DNA from: Pseudomonas sp. ISL-84
GTDB taxonomy: Bacteria; Bacillota; Bacilli; Bacillales; Cytobacillaceae
DNA length: 64,000 nt
Assembly (NCBI GenBank): GCA_018613035.1
Contig: JAGGRA010000056.1
Span: 31,661-95,660 of the forward strand
Direction: 5' to 3'
The translations under genes and the position numbers were made by a program. Under the pieces are notes generated by a model. That model was not told the origin of the DNA. It saw only the letters and a list, made by a program, of their open reading frames with translations, and searched no databases. Numbering within the stretch: the first letter of the stretch is position 1; each line of letters starts with the position of its first letter. Of this stretch, positions 49,287 to 58,093 are shown piece by piece.

Positions 49287-51599
49287 ATGAAAACGGCACT
49301 TTTACATAATAAAGTATTAAATCTTGAAAAGTTAAATAGAGAAAGCTATCAACATATATATCAAGAGGGCAAAAAAGGGAAATTGTTTTGTCCGGATTGC
49401 GGGGCTTCAGTCCGTTTGTATTTAGGCATCAGCAAGGAACCTCATTTTTATCATATTCAGCCTATTAGCAGAATGTGCCAGGATGCTGAACAGGATTCCG
49501 ATTCTAAAACAGCACAAGCTGAATTGAAAGAATTTATCGAAAGAAACGGTTTCCAGATTCCAGTATCAAGGGCTATTGCTTCCACTGCAGTTAAAAATGC
49601 CGATTCAACCTTTAAAAAAGCTCTGCCTGTTAAAAACATCCCTCCTTACACGAAAGACAACACTCAGAACCATAGCTTTCCGGATGAGTACTTGCAGGCG
49701 CTGTCCCAATCAGGAATTTTTTTGGATGAGCGGCAGGCTGCTGCTGTATCCCATATCGAGGGGCCCTTGCTTGTCCTTGCTGGAGCAGGAAGCGGAAAAA
49801 CCCGAGTTTTAACTACGAGGACGGCTTTTATGCTGCGGGAAAAAAAGATCGACCCGAAGTCGATTATGCTCGTCACATTTACTGCAAAGGCTGCTGCCGA
49901 AATGAAAGAACGGCTGCTTGATTATCCCGGAATGGACTCCAGAAAGGTAAAGCAGGTAATATCAGGTACATTTCATAGTCTGTTTTACCGGATCCTTTCC
50001 TTCCATTCCCCTGAAAAATGGTCTTCAGGCAAGCTGCTGAACAGAGAATGGCAGCGGGAGCAGATTATTAAAGAGGCTTGCAAAGATTTAAAATTGGACG
50101 AAAAAGAAATTGCCTATGACCTGACACTACAGCAAATTAGTTATTGGAAAAACTCACTTATCATGCCAGAGAAGATTCAACCTGAAAATGACTGGGAAAA
50201 ACAAACCGCAATTCTATATAAAAGATATGAACAAGCAAAGGAGAGAAAAGGATTATTTGATTTTGATGACATGCTAACAGGCTGTTATGCCCTTTTTAAA
50301 AATCATCCCGCTATCCTCGGACAATATCAAAGTCGATTTCAATATTTCTTGATTGATGAGTTCCAGGATATTAATAAAGTTCAATACGAACTAATGAAAA
50401 TGCTCTCTGCACAGACAAAAAATATATGTGCAGTCGGCGATGATGATCAGTCTATCTATGCTTTCAGAGGCAGCGACCCGCAATATCTTCTCGATTTCGA
50501 AAAAGATTTTCCCGAAGCAAAGGTCATAACATTAAATCAAAATTATCGCTCTGCACATGAGATAGTCTCAGCAGCCAACCAAATTATTTCCCTTAATAAA
50601 CTAAGACGGGCAAAAAGCATGAATGCCCAATATTCGAGTAATCAGCAGCCCTTCTTATTTTTTCCGTATGATGAAGAAGAGGAAGCAACCATAATCCTAA
50701 CAGACATTCAGGATAAAATAGAAAAAGGCTATGAACCACAAGATTTTGCGGTTTTATTCCGGACACACGCCGGCAGCAGAGCTGTTTTCGAGAGACTGGC
50801 AAATTCAAGCCTCCCTTTTAAACTAGATCAGGATGCCGAATCATTTTATGATCGTTTTATTGTCAGAAGCATGCTTTCTTTTTTGAAGCTTTCTATAAAT
50901 GAAGACGATCAAAATGCGATAAAAGATATATTACCTTCTCTTTTTGTTAAGCAGACGGCTTTGCAGGATATAAAAGCGGAGAGTATTTTAAAGGATTGTT
51001 CACTGCTCGAATGTCTTAGCCATATAAAAACAGGCTTTGCTTTTCAGGAAAGCAAATTAAAAAAGGTGATTCCCGTGACCAGATCACTTTCAGGGCTTAC
51101 TCCCTTAACTGCAATTGAAACGGTTGAAAAGGAACTCGGATTTCAGGATTTTATAAAAAAACGGGGCAATGAGGGCAATAAGATGGAAAAGGGATCTGAT
51201 GACCTGAAGGACTTGAAGGTTGCGGCGCGCAATTTTAATTCTCTTGCCGAATTTATAGAGCATACTGAGCATATGAAAGCCATGAATAAAGAAATCAAGC
51301 AACTCAGCAAAAGTTATTCCAACGCCATTACTTTAAGTACGATCCATCGTGCAAAAGGCCTTGAGTATAATGTGGTGTATGTTGTCGGGGCTGTAGAAGG
51401 AAGCCTTCCTCATGATCATGCTCTTGAAGCTTACCGTTCAGGGGATTCCGCTCCGTTGGAGGAAGAGCGCAGACTGATGTATGTAGCTGTAACTAGGGCG
51501 AAAAAAGACTTATATATTTCAGTACCGGAAAAAAGGCGTGGACGAAAAGCCTATCCTTCACGGTTCCTTGCCCCCATTACAAGAAGCAGCAGACGCTAA
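49287..51599 (+). CDS. yjcD: YjcD-like UvrD/PcrA-family DNA helicase
   Basis: 770 residues. The N-terminal ~120 residues contain a Cys-rich start (CPDCGASVRLYLGISKEPHF) which differs from PcrA. Superfamily 1 motifs are complete: AGAGSGKTRVLTTR (Ia Walker A), DEFQDINKVQY, VGDDDQSIYAFRGSD, NYRS, STIHRAKGLEYNVVYVVG and MYVAVTRAKKDLYI. It is an ATP-dependent 3'-5' helicase. The zinc-finger-like head resembles competence/restriction-related 'competence protein CoiA-like' starts. The same orientation and neighbours as B. subtilis yjcD. Confidence 0.93.
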   Translation: MKTALLHNKVLNLEKLNRESYQHIYQEGKKGKLFCPDCGASVRLYLGISKEPHFYHIQPISRMCQDAEQDSDSKTAQAELKEFIERNGFQIPVSRAIASTAVKNADSTFKKALPVKNIPPYTKDNTQNHSFPDEYLQALSQSGIFLDERQAAAVSHIEGPLLVLAGAGSGKTRVLTTRTAFMLREKKIDPKSIMLVTFTAKAAAEMKERLLDYPGMDSRKVKQVISGTFHSLFYRILSFHSPEKWSSGKLLNREWQREQIIKEACKDLKLDEKEIAYDLTLQQISYWKNSLIMPEKIQPENDWEKQTAILYKRYEQAKERKGLFDFDDMLTGCYALFKNHPAILGQYQSRFQYFLIDEFQDINKVQYELMKMLSAQTKNICAVGDDDQSIYAFRGSDPQYLLDFEKDFPEAKVITLNQNYRSAHEIVSAANQIISLNKLRRAKSMNAQYSSNQQPFLFFPYDEEEEATIILTDIQDKIEKGYEPQDFAVLFRTHAGSRAVFERLANSSLPFKLDQDAESFYDRFIVRSMLSFLKLSINEDDQNAIKDILPSLFVKQTALQDIKAESILKDCSLLECLSHIKTGFAFQESKLKKVIPVTRSLSGLTPLTAIETVEKELGFQDFIKKRGNEGNKMEKGSDDLKDLKVAARNFNSLAEFIEHTEHMKAMNKEIKQLSKSYSNAITLSTIHRAKGLEYNVVYVVGAVEGSLPHDHALEAYRSGDSAPLEEERRLMYVAVTRAKKDLYISVPEKRRGRKAYPSRFLAPITRSSRR

Positions 51600-51613
51600 A
51601 GTTTTAGAAAAGC

Positions 51614-51651
51614 AGACGGACCTGGCCTTTAATTGCCAGGTCCTTTTATCA
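51614..51651. terminator. Bidirectional terminator between yjcD and spoVIF
   Basis: GGACCTGG and CCAGGTCC arms followed by TTTTATC on the plus strand. Confidence 0.8.
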
Positions 51652-51655
51652 TTCA

Positions 51656-51910
51656 TTATTTTTTGTTCATCATCTGTGAAATGGTATTAAAGTCAAGCTG
51701 CTTGCCATCAGCAACAATTGATTTCACAATTTTATCTTCCATATCTTTTGAAACGGGCTTATTCGCAATTTTGGAAACCCTCTTAATAACATTTCTTACT
51801 GTCTTTTCATCTTTAAAGTTTGCATTCTGCAAAGAACCGGCCAGCTCAAATACATCCTTCATATTTACGCCTGTTTTCTTTTCAAGGTTTTTAAAGAAAT
51901 TATTATCCAT
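51656..51910 (-). CDS. spoVIF: Sporulation stage VI protein F
   Basis: 84 residues. Starts MDNNFFKNLEKKTGVNMKDV and contains ANFKDEKTVRNVIKRVSKIA and the DFNTISQMMNKK end, all typical of SpoVIF (YjcC), needed for late coat assembly under GerE control in B. subtilis. A GTG 4 codons earlier is too close to the RBS. Faces yjcD tail to tail as in B. subtilis. Confidence 0.93.
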   Translation of the reverse strand: MDNNFFKNLEKKTGVNMKDVFELAGSLQNANFKDEKTVRNVIKRVSKIANKPVSKDMEDKIVKSIVADGKQLDFNTISQMMNKK

Positions 51911-52035
51911 GCTGCTTTTCACGCTCCTTCTTAAACTACTTTATATTGTATGAAGGAGGGCAAAAAAGGTGAAATAAAGAAAAGCCGACCCAACCATGAC
52001 TATGGCATTAGGTCAGCCGCTCTCAAAATAAAATC

Positions 52036-52161
52036 TTAGTGGTAGAAACTCGCACCAACAATAATTAACAAGATGAATAACACGACAATTAAAACAAAAG
52101 TGTTTCCGCCGTATCCCCCGCCATAGCCGCCATAACCATAGCCGCAATAACCGAAGCCCAT
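52036..52161 (-). CDS. YjcZ-family Gly/Tyr-rich sporulation peptide
   Basis: 41 residues from an ATG after GAGGTGATAGGC. Repeats of GYGGYGG ([18 protein letters not shown]) at the start and a single membrane helix [20 protein letters not shown] at the end. This is the pattern of YjcZ/SscA-type sporulation peptides. Located next to spoVIF. Confidence 0.88.
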   Translation of the reverse strand: MGFGYCGYGYGGYGGGYGGNTFVLIVVLFILLIIVGASFYH

Positions 52162-52250
52162 GCCTATCACCTCACTTTGTTTTTACTCAATACAAGATAT
52201 GTATATTAACCAGCAGGTGTATAGGCAAGCCCCTAAGCAACTCTTGCATT

Positions 52251-53117
52251 TTAGTCCATCAGACTAAAATAAGGCTTGGCCTTTGTTATTAATTCGTCTA
52301 TGCGCCTTGCGTAGTCCTTATAAGCAGTTTTTAAAACAGGTTCTTGTGCAGTCATTGAGTTCCATTCAAGTTCAGAATGAATTTTTTTCATTAAGATTAA
52401 AAGATGCTCGTCCTGCTTTATCTCAGGTATCTTTAATGAGTCATTATAAAGATCAATTTTAAGCTGGCCTTGCTCATCAATTTGAGCAAAAAAGACATTT
52501 TCTGGCTCTACCTGTCTTTTTGCCAATTCTATGCTCAGCCATTCCCTGCTAACTCCCGCATTTTTCAAAGCGTCGTAGTAAATGGTCCCATCCATAATGA
52601 CAGCATGTGGTACGCCCGCTTCTGGAAAGTGGTCAAATAAGTCTCCTGCAGTCAGCGGCTGTTTGGCTTTTTTTAATATTATATTTAATTCGCCATTCGA
52701 ATCCAAAGAAGCAAATTCCACATCGGCAACCCGAAAAATATCTTTTTTTCTTAACTGTTCCATCAATTCGTCTGCACTGAACTTTTCTTTTCTTAAATTA
52801 TCTTCCAGTATTTTTCCTTTTTCAATAAAAGTTGTTGGCTTCCCTTCAACAAAATCTCGAAAGGGCTTGCTTTTTAATGACAAAATGCTGATAAATAATG
52901 GCACAAATGCCCAAATCAATAAGGCAGTTATTCCATCCCTTAAGCTTAGTTCAGGATCCATAGAAAGTGTTCCTGCGATATCGCCTACAGTGATGCCAAC
53001 AATATATTCGAAAAAGGATAGCTTGGAGAGCTGCTTTTTTCCTAATAATTTCGTGATGAAAAAGAGTCCCAGGATGATAAATGATGAACGTACAACTGCT
53101 GCAAGTATTTCTGTCAA
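52251..53117 (-). CDS. DUF421 / YetF-family membrane protein of the spoVA operon
   Basis: 288 residues, longer than the other two copies by a C-terminal helical extension of about 70 residues (HLLILMKKIHSELEWNSMTA). Three membrane segments, then DUF421 blocks (IFRVADVEFASLDSNGELNI, VPHAVIMDGTIYYDALKNAG). Last gene of the spoVAC-AD-AE-small gene-yetF row, as in mobile spoVA2 clusters, where the gene affects spore heat resistance or germination. Confidence 0.9.
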   Translation of the reverse strand: MTEILAAVVRSSFIILGLFFITKLLGKKQLSKLSFFEYIVGITVGDIAGTLSMDPELSLRDGITALLIWAFVPLFISILSLKSKPFRDFVEGKPTTFIEKGKILEDNLRKEKFSADELMEQLRKKDIFRVADVEFASLDSNGELNIILKKAKQPLTAGDLFDHFPEAGVPHAVIMDGTIYYDALKNAGVSREWLSIELAKRQVEPENVFFAQIDEQGQLKIDLYNDSLKIPEIKQDEHLLILMKKIHSELEWNSMTAQEPVLKTAYKDYARRIDELITKAKPYFSLMD

Positions 53118-53128
53118 TGTAGTTGCCC

Positions 53129-53326
53129 CTAATAATGAAATGAACGATTAAGTTCTCTTATGCGCTTGGATAAAAAACCATTTATATCTGAAGCTGTAAC
53201 CATCCCCTGATGGAAAATACGCTGTGCTTTATCATCTGAAGAAGCCATGGCCTTTTCACTTAACGCATATTCCATCTCCTTAATCATCACTTGCAGTACC
53301 TTTAGATTTTGTTTACTTTCTTCCAT
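53129..53326 (-). CDS. Small helical protein of the spoVA operon (DUF1657-like)
   Basis: 65 residues, helical and charged: MEESKQNLKVLQVMIKEMEY ... KRIRELNRSFHY. Similar in size and layout to DUF1657 proteins that accompany spoVA2-type operons; sequence match is only approximate. Eleven bases separate it from the yetF gene and 22 from spoVAE. Confidence 0.65.
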   Translation of the reverse strand: MEESKQNLKVLQVMIKEMEYALSEKAMASSDDKAQRIFHQGMVTASDINGFLSKRIRELNRSFHY

Positions 53327-53348
53327 CCGTTACCAACGTCCTTCGCCA

Positions 53349-53705
53349 TTAGCCTTTTGGTTTAAAAATAAGTGCGCCGATAAAGCCGAATATAATGGCA
53401 GCGGATATACCGGAGCTGGTTACCTCAAACATTCCTGTCAAAACACCGACAAGGCCGTGCTGATCAGCTTCCTGCATGGCGCCATGCACCAGGGAATTGC
53501 CAAAGCTTGTAATCGGTATTGTTGCGCCTGCCCCTGCAAAGTCAGCTAGTGGTTCATAAAGACCAATTCCATCGAGAACCGCTCCTAATACAACTAAAAG
53601 GCTCAATGTATGACCAGGTGTTAATTTAAATACATCAAATAATATCTGGCCAACTACGCAAATAAGACCCCCTATAACAAAAGCCCAGAAAAACATTGGC
53701 AACAT
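53349..53705 (-). CDS. spoVAE: Stage V sporulation protein AE (SpoVAEb)
   Basis: 118 residues, three to four membrane segments. Family hallmarks: [40 protein letters not shown] and [20 protein letters not shown]. Part of the inner-membrane channel that moves dipicolinate with calcium during spore formation and germination. Confidence 0.95.
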   Translation of the reverse strand: MLPMFFWAFVIGGLICVVGQILFDVFKLTPGHTLSLLVVLGAVLDGIGLYEPLADFAGAGATIPITSFGNSLVHGAMQEADQHGLVGVLTGMFEVTSSGISAAIIFGFIGALIFKPKG

Positions 53706-53720
53706 ACAAAAAAACCTCCT

Positions 53721-54734
53721 TTAATCCATTTCGATTGAAACTGCATGGGCAATGCAAGGAATGCTCTCATTCTGCTGAAAGGTCAATGGCGATAAAAGCG
53801 CTCCTGTGGCAACTACAAGTATTCTCTTATATACTCCCTGTTTCATTTGGTTTAATAAATGTCCATACAATACCGTAGCTGAGCACCCTGCTCCGCTTCC
53901 GCCTGATTGAACAGGCTGATCTTCTTTATAAATCATTAGCCCGCAATCCTTGAATTTCTCTCTTTCTATGTTCAGGCCGTTATTAGACAGCAGTTCATAA
54001 GCGGTTTCCTGTCCAATTCTCCCCAAATCTCCAGTTACAATCAAATCATAATAAGATGGATCAAGCTGCATATCCCTGAAATGTGCTGTTATCGTATCTG
54101 CAGCTGCCGGAGCCATTGCCCCTCCCATATTAAAAGGATCCGTGAGGCCCATATCGATCACTTTTCCAATAGTGGCTGAAGTTGTGACAGGCATATTCTT
54201 GCCAGGTACTTTAGAAGTAACAAGGGCTGCTCCTGCACCAGTTATCGTCCATTGAGCGGTTGGCGGCTTCTGCCCGCCATATTCGGTCGGATACCGGAAT
54301 TGCTTCTCTACAGCTGCGTTATGGCTGGATGCACCTGTTAAAATGTAGTCAGCCCCTTGATAATTAACAATAAAGGATGCCAGCGCCAGTCCTTCCATAG
54401 AAGTAGAGCAAGCACCAAATATCCCGAAATAAGGAATCTGAATGGTCCTTGCGCTTAAGCTTGACGGAGTTATTTGATTAATTAAATCGCCTGCAATATA
54501 AAACTGAATGTCTTCCTTTTGCTTATTGGCTTTTTGCAATGCAGTTTGCCCAGCTTCTTCCATAAGGACACGATGAGCTTTTTCATAGGAGTCCTCCCCC
54601 ATCCATAGGTCGTCGTGCAGGACGTCAAAATCCTCCGCAAGATTGCCATTTGCTTCAAAAGGACCACCGGAAACACCAGTAGCAGCAATTACAGGGCGGT
54701 TTTGAAAAATCCAGGATTGTTTTCCTTTTAGCAT
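53721..54734 (-). CDS. spoVAD: Stage V sporulation protein AD
   Basis: 337 residues with the thiolase-like fold: VIAATGVSGGPFEANGNLAE, FGACSTSMEGLALASFIVNY (Cys-Ser block), YDLIVTGDLGRIGQETAYEL. SpoVAD binds dipicolinate on the outer side of the inner spore membrane. Start ATG overlaps the spoVAC stop (TAATG); an upstream ATG is within the RBS. Confidence 0.95.
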   Translation of the reverse strand: MLKGKQSWIFQNRPVIAATGVSGGPFEANGNLAEDFDVLHDDLWMGEDSYEKAHRVLMEEAGQTALQKANKQKEDIQFYIAGDLINQITPSSLSARTIQIPYFGIFGACSTSMEGLALASFIVNYQGADYILTGASSHNAAVEKQFRYPTEYGGQKPPTAQWTITGAGAALVTSKVPGKNMPVTTSATIGKVIDMGLTDPFNMGGAMAPAAADTITAHFRDMQLDPSYYDLIVTGDLGRIGQETAYELLSNNGLNIEREKFKDCGLMIYKEDQPVQSGGSGAGCSATVLYGHLLNQMKQGVYKRILVVATGALLSPLTFQQNESIPCIAHAVSIEMD

Positions 54735-55210
54735 TAAATAACCCCCCATATCCCTAAAAGCGTTTTAATGAGAGCTACTACAAAAGCCGAGAATACTCCA
54801 AAAAGAATGACGGAGCCGGCAAGCTTGAACATATTTCCCCCGACACCCAGTACAAATCCCTCTGTACGATGCTCGATTGCTGCTGAGATAACTGCATTCC
54901 CAAACCCTGTTACAGGAACAGCACTCCCGGCACCCCCGAATTGGCCAAGGCGGTCATAGACGCCAAAGCCAGTCAGCAGCATGGATAGGAAAATCATGGT
55001 AGCTACTGTCGGATTTCCGGCTGTTTGCTCTGTAAAGTTAAAAAAATAAATGTAGAAATACGTAATAGCCTGTCCGATTGCACAAATTAGGCCTCCTACC
55101 CAGAAAGCACGGATACAATTTTTTATGACGGGGCGCTGCAGTTCATGCTTTTGTTCTAGCTGTTCATATTGCTGCTGCTCCGGTGTCTTGCTGGAATTTT
55201 TTTTACTCAT
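54734..55210 (-). CDS. spoVAC: Stage V sporulation protein AC
   Basis: 158 residues, about five membrane segments after a polar start. Hallmarks: GFGNAVISAAIEHRTEGFVL and GGAGSAVPVTGFGNA. SpoVAC is the mechanosensitive channel part of the DPA system. First spoVA gene of the operon; spoVAA and spoVAB are not here, in line with an accessory spoVA2-type operon. Confidence 0.95.
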   Translation of the reverse strand: MSKKNSSKTPEQQQYEQLEQKHELQRPVIKNCIRAFWVGGLICAIGQAITYFYIYFFNFTEQTAGNPTVATMIFLSMLLTGFGVYDRLGQFGGAGSAVPVTGFGNAVISAAIEHRTEGFVLGVGGNMFKLAGSVILFGVFSAFVVALIKTLLGIWGVI

Positions 55211-55225
55211 TGCCCATGCCCCTTT

Positions 55226-55699
55226 CTATGTCATTTCATTTTTTAATTTAATAATTTTATCAAGCTTCTTTTTTGCTTTTTTATCAGAGAAATCCGGATC
55301 TTTCATTTTTTCCTGGAGCTCTACAGCCTCAATGAAAATCTTATAGTCGCTCGAAACGGTAAAATTCTCGTCCGGATATTTTTCCTCAAGCATCTTATTC
55401 ATCTTCTTTTCAATCTTTTTCATGTTAAACCGCTTCAGGTGTTTGACTTTGTAGGCGACAAGTGTGTCGCCATCCCCTTTCACAACAGCCACATCATATA
55501 GCTCTTCCATGGATTCGACATCATGCTCAATACTTGCAACCAAGTCCAAATTTTTTTTTGTATTCTTGTCAATTAAAGTAGGCGGAGGGTTGGTCGTCTT
55601 GAGAAGTGCCAAATCGCTTTCTGTCACTTCACCATCTCCGCTGCATCCAGTTATTGCGAAGAGTAAGGCTGCCGATAGCCATAAGTGTCTTTTTTTCAT
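55226..55699 (-). CDS. YhcN/YlaJ-family sporulation lipoprotein
   Basis: 157 residues; lipobox AITGC (Cys about 19). The globular part resembles YhcN/YlaJ: SIEHDVESMEELYDVAVVKG and DTLVAYKVKHLKRFNMKKIE, with a C-terminal charged helix. Such lipoproteins sit on the spore inner membrane. It lies 15 bases upstream of spoVAC and should be in the same operon. Confidence 0.85.
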   Translation of the reverse strand: MKKRHLWLSAALLFAITGCSGDGEVTESDLALLKTTNPPPTLIDKNTKKNLDLVASIEHDVESMEELYDVAVVKGDGDTLVAYKVKHLKRFNMKKIEKKMNKMLEEKYPDENFTVSSDYKIFIEAVELQEKMKDPDFSDKKAKKKLDKIIKLKNEMT

Positions 55700-55796
55700 A
55701 TAATTCCCTTCCTATGTAGAAACTTTAGTTATATTGTCCTCGAACAGGTGCTAATTTATGAAAACTATTGATAATCCTAATTTTTCCAATCAACCG

Positions 55797-55834
55797 CAAA
55801 AAAATAAAGCCGGAAACCTGCCGGCTTTATTTTT
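55797..55834. terminator. Bidirectional terminator
   Basis: AAAGCCGG-AAACCTG-CCGGCTTT with T-rich flanks on both strands, after the 33-aa gene. Confidence 0.8.
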
Positions 55835-55934
55835 ATTTTTTCTTTGACTTTTTCCCGCACCCACAGCCTTTTTTCTTTTTCTTTTTTAGAGGCCTGGATT
55901 TTGTGTCCGCTTGCTCATTTTCATTCTTCATCAT
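55833..55934 (-). CDS. 33-aa Lys-rich peptide with CGCGK motif
   Basis: ATG 8 bases after GGAGG. MMKNENEQADTKSRPL, a run of lysines, then KGCGCGKKSKKK. A tiny basic, cysteine-containing peptide; such CGCG peptides near coat genes are probably spore-associated, but this is inference. Confidence 0.6.
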   Translation of the reverse strand: MMKNENEQADTKSRPLKKKKKKGCGCGKKSKKK

Positions 55935-56030
55935 GGGGAGGCCCTCCATTTTCAAATATTTTCCCTCTGAATATTTTATGCTGAGCCACCATGCTTGTGT
56001 AAATCAAATGCCTAAGCAATAAATACCTTT

Positions 56031-56387
56031 CTATTCATCGATCCACTTTTGAAGCACCGTTTCAATGATTGCTGCAAGCCCCGCCACAGCGAGCACTAGC
56101 AATCCTGGAACAGCCCATTCCCTGAGAAAAGCATATGATGCACATATAAAGATGGCACTCCATACGCCCGTACACCAAAAACAGCTCAAAAGTTCACCGA
56201 AAAACCCCCGGACCCTTCCGTTTTTTATGACTATATAGATTTCAGCTTCACCGTCTTCACCTTTTTCTTCTACTTCCTCCAGGAATGGTTTCCGAATAAA
56301 TTCCGTAATTTTATCAAACACAATCAGTCTGGTCAGCCGAAAGCTTGCAAGAGAGAGGATAAGCAATTCCATAGGTGTTATATCCAC
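56031..56387 (-). CDS. yjcA: YjcA-like sporulation protein (DUF1360)
   Basis: 118 residues from a GTG 7 bases after GGAGGTG; upstream codons have no RBS. Two or three membrane segments, with MELLILSLASFRLTRLIVFD and FFGELLSCFWCTGVWSAIFI (CFWC block) typical of DUF1360. In B. subtilis yjcA is under sporulation control. Confidence 0.88.
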   Translation of the reverse strand: MDITPMELLILSLASFRLTRLIVFDKITEFIRKPFLEEVEEKGEDGEAEIYIVIKNGRVRGFFGELLSCFWCTGVWSAIFICASYAFLREWAVPGLLVLAVAGLAAIIETVLQKWIDE

Positions 56388-56518
56388 CTTTTCACCTCCA
56401 ATTATAAAAAAAGAGCCTATTTTTTTGTAAAACAAGGCGTTTGTCCGTAACCCATAGGGGACCCCGGCAATATGTTATTAGTGTAGACCACAAGAAACAA
56501 ACAAGGAGGAAATCAAAA

Positions 56519-57022
56519 ATGGGTTGTGGAAAAAAAGACGACTTCAAAGGCAAAAGCTGTGTATGTGAAGTAGTTCGTGCTATAAAAGATATTCAAGATA
56601 ATGCAGAAGATGTGTGCGAATGCCCTTCAAACTGTTTCCTGGAGCCGCTGGGAGCTATATCACCTTCAAGCAAACGTCGCCATAAGCGTCCGGATACTCG
56701 CGTGTTCACACTAAAATCAGCTGATGGGTCACCGTTCCATGCTTTCTTTAAAGGAGATGACTGTGCATGTGTTTCCATCTTCTTCAGAGTAGAAGAAGTA
56801 TTTGATAACTGCTGTGCAGTGCTTCGTGTCCTTCTTCCGGTAAATAGGAAAGAAGGTCGTGACAAGGTAGTTAATCTTGCTGATGACTGCTGCATTGACT
56901 TGAAGAAAGTTTGTGAAGTAGACTACTTCTTAGCGACTGACGATTGTGTTACAGTTGATCTAAGCTGCTTCTGTGCTGTTCAATGTATTGCCGATGTAGA
57001 CCTTGATGTTTGTGAAGACTAA
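56519..57022 (+). CDS. CotY/CotZ-family spore coat (crust) protein
   Basis: 167 residues from the ATG after AAGGAGG; a longer frame is rejected. Very Cys-rich (CVCEVVRAIKDIQDNAEDVC, CECPSNCF, DDCCIDLKKVCEVDY), the CotY/CotZ pattern that self-assembles into the disulfide-linked spore crust. Terminator directly after. Divergent from yjcA, next to cotO. Confidence 0.92.
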   Translation: MGCGKKDDFKGKSCVCEVVRAIKDIQDNAEDVCECPSNCFLEPLGAISPSSKRRHKRPDTRVFTLKSADGSPFHAFFKGDDCACVSIFFRVEEVFDNCCAVLRVLLPVNRKEGRDKVVNLADDCCIDLKKVCEVDYFLATDDCVTVDLSCFCAVQCIADVDLDVCED

Positions 57023-57024
57023 TT

Positions 57025-57062
57025 AAAAGAGGCCAGCCGTACCATACGGCTGGCTCTTTTTG
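57025..57062 (+). terminator. Terminator of the coat gene
   Basis: GCCAGCCGTA and TACGGCTGGC arms followed by TCTTTTT. Confidence 0.9.
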
Positions 57063-57070
57063 TGGGAAGA

Positions 57071-57628
57071 TTATCTTCTTAAGCCAATCATTTTTACTTC
57101 CTTTAATGATTGAATGCTAATTTTTTCAATTGACTCATCAAAAAGTTTAATTTCTATCCATTCTTTATCTTTAGTGGCCAAAAATCCTCTAATTGCTTTC
57201 TCTTCGGTTTCAAAAATGCAAGGAATTGGGGGAAGCTGTTTTGGAAAATCAATTAAGTAATCCAAACGTTCAGCCGTGTCCATTTCCTTAAAGCCTTTCA
57301 CCCGTTGAAAAGACGGCTTTCTTTTTTCTGTAGTAAAAGCAAAAGAGGGTGCTTCTTTTTTTTCCTCCCGGCTTGCTTCAAATTCTTCTATGGCTTCCTG
57401 CACTTTCTCCTTGTCTGCCACTTTCTCAACCGCCGCATCTTCAATCATGTTTTTATGTTTTTCTATAGTGGTATGATCATGAAGTTCCGACCCTGTCTCC
57501 AATTGCTTGTTTTTATTTTCCAATTCTGCTTTTCTGCTGGAATAAACAGTTTGCATTTTAGTTTCCGGAAATTGAAAATTTGGCTGCTGAATATAAAATA
57601 AGGGTTGCTTTTCTTTTTTCTCTGCCAC
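57071..57628 (-). CDS. cotO: Spore coat protein CotO
   Basis: 185 residues from a GTG 8 bases after GGAGG; an ATG at 57646 lies inside that RBS. MAEKKEKQPLFYIQQPNF start, a charged central segment and the CotO C-terminal domain (VKGFKEMDTAERLDYLIDFP, PPIPCIFETEEKAIRGFLAT). CotO is a coat morphogenetic protein needed for encasement. Convergent to the CotY/CotZ gene, same order as in B. subtilis. Confidence 0.9.
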   Translation of the reverse strand: MAEKKEKQPLFYIQQPNFQFPETKMQTVYSSRKAELENKNKQLETGSELHDHTTIEKHKNMIEDAAVEKVADKEKVQEAIEEFEASREEKKEAPSFAFTTEKRKPSFQRVKGFKEMDTAERLDYLIDFPKQLPPIPCIFETEEKAIRGFLATKDKEWIEIKLFDESIEKISIQSLKEVKMIGLRR

Positions 57629-57646
57629 TATCGTCCACCTCCGCAA

Positions 57647-58041
57647 TCATAATCTTTCATCTTATTATATGTATGCAGAAAATGGGCTTTCGTTTCTGCG
57701 TGGACAATAAAAAAGAGGGTGTCCAAATAGTATAGGCTTTGGGCACCCTCTTTCTTCCAAGACAATAGCTTTATAAAATTGGCCTGTTGATTTCCACTCC
57801 AGGGGCTCGCTTTCCGCGGGCGGTCCGGGAGCCTCCTCGGTGCATTCGCACCTGCGGGGTCTCCCGTTGACTCGCTTCTCCCGCAGGACTCTGAATCAGC
57901 ATCCTTGATTTTACACCGCACGAAGGAAATGCGGACGCATTTTCGAGGATCTCGCCCCTTCCGCTCCAATCAACAGGATGCAAGAATCAATATCAGCACA
58001 TACACTAAGGTGAAAAATAATTGTCCTTAATGTCATAAAAC
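57647..58041. other. Intergenic with repeat copy B
   Basis: No real gene; an open frame on the minus strand here (57628-57969) is translated repeat sequence, rich in Arg and Pro, and lacks family features. The repeat occupies the middle (separate entry), and GC content is raised around it. Confidence 0.55.
57710..57852 (-). repeat. Intergenic repeat, copy B
   Basis: Reverse-complement copy of 40889-41031, sharing the AAGAGGGTGTCC/GGGCACCCTCTT hairpin, ACAATAGCT-TTATAAAATTG and GCTTTCCGCGGGCGGTCC words. The copy is followed by further GC-rich sequence to about 57960. Confidence 0.8.
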
Positions 58042-58084
58042 AAAAAACTGACTCAAAAAAATTGTAGTTCAAATTTGAGTCAGC
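58042..58084 (-). terminator. Terminator of fabI
   Basis: CTGACTCAAA and TTTGAGTCAG arms followed on the minus strand by TTTTTTGTTTT. Confidence 0.8.
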
Positions 58085-58093
58085 CTCAATAAT

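Noticed and set aside
57628..57969. An open frame of 113 codons upstream of cotO.
   Set aside because: It is the translation of the GC-rich intergenic repeat; no RBS and no family resemblance.
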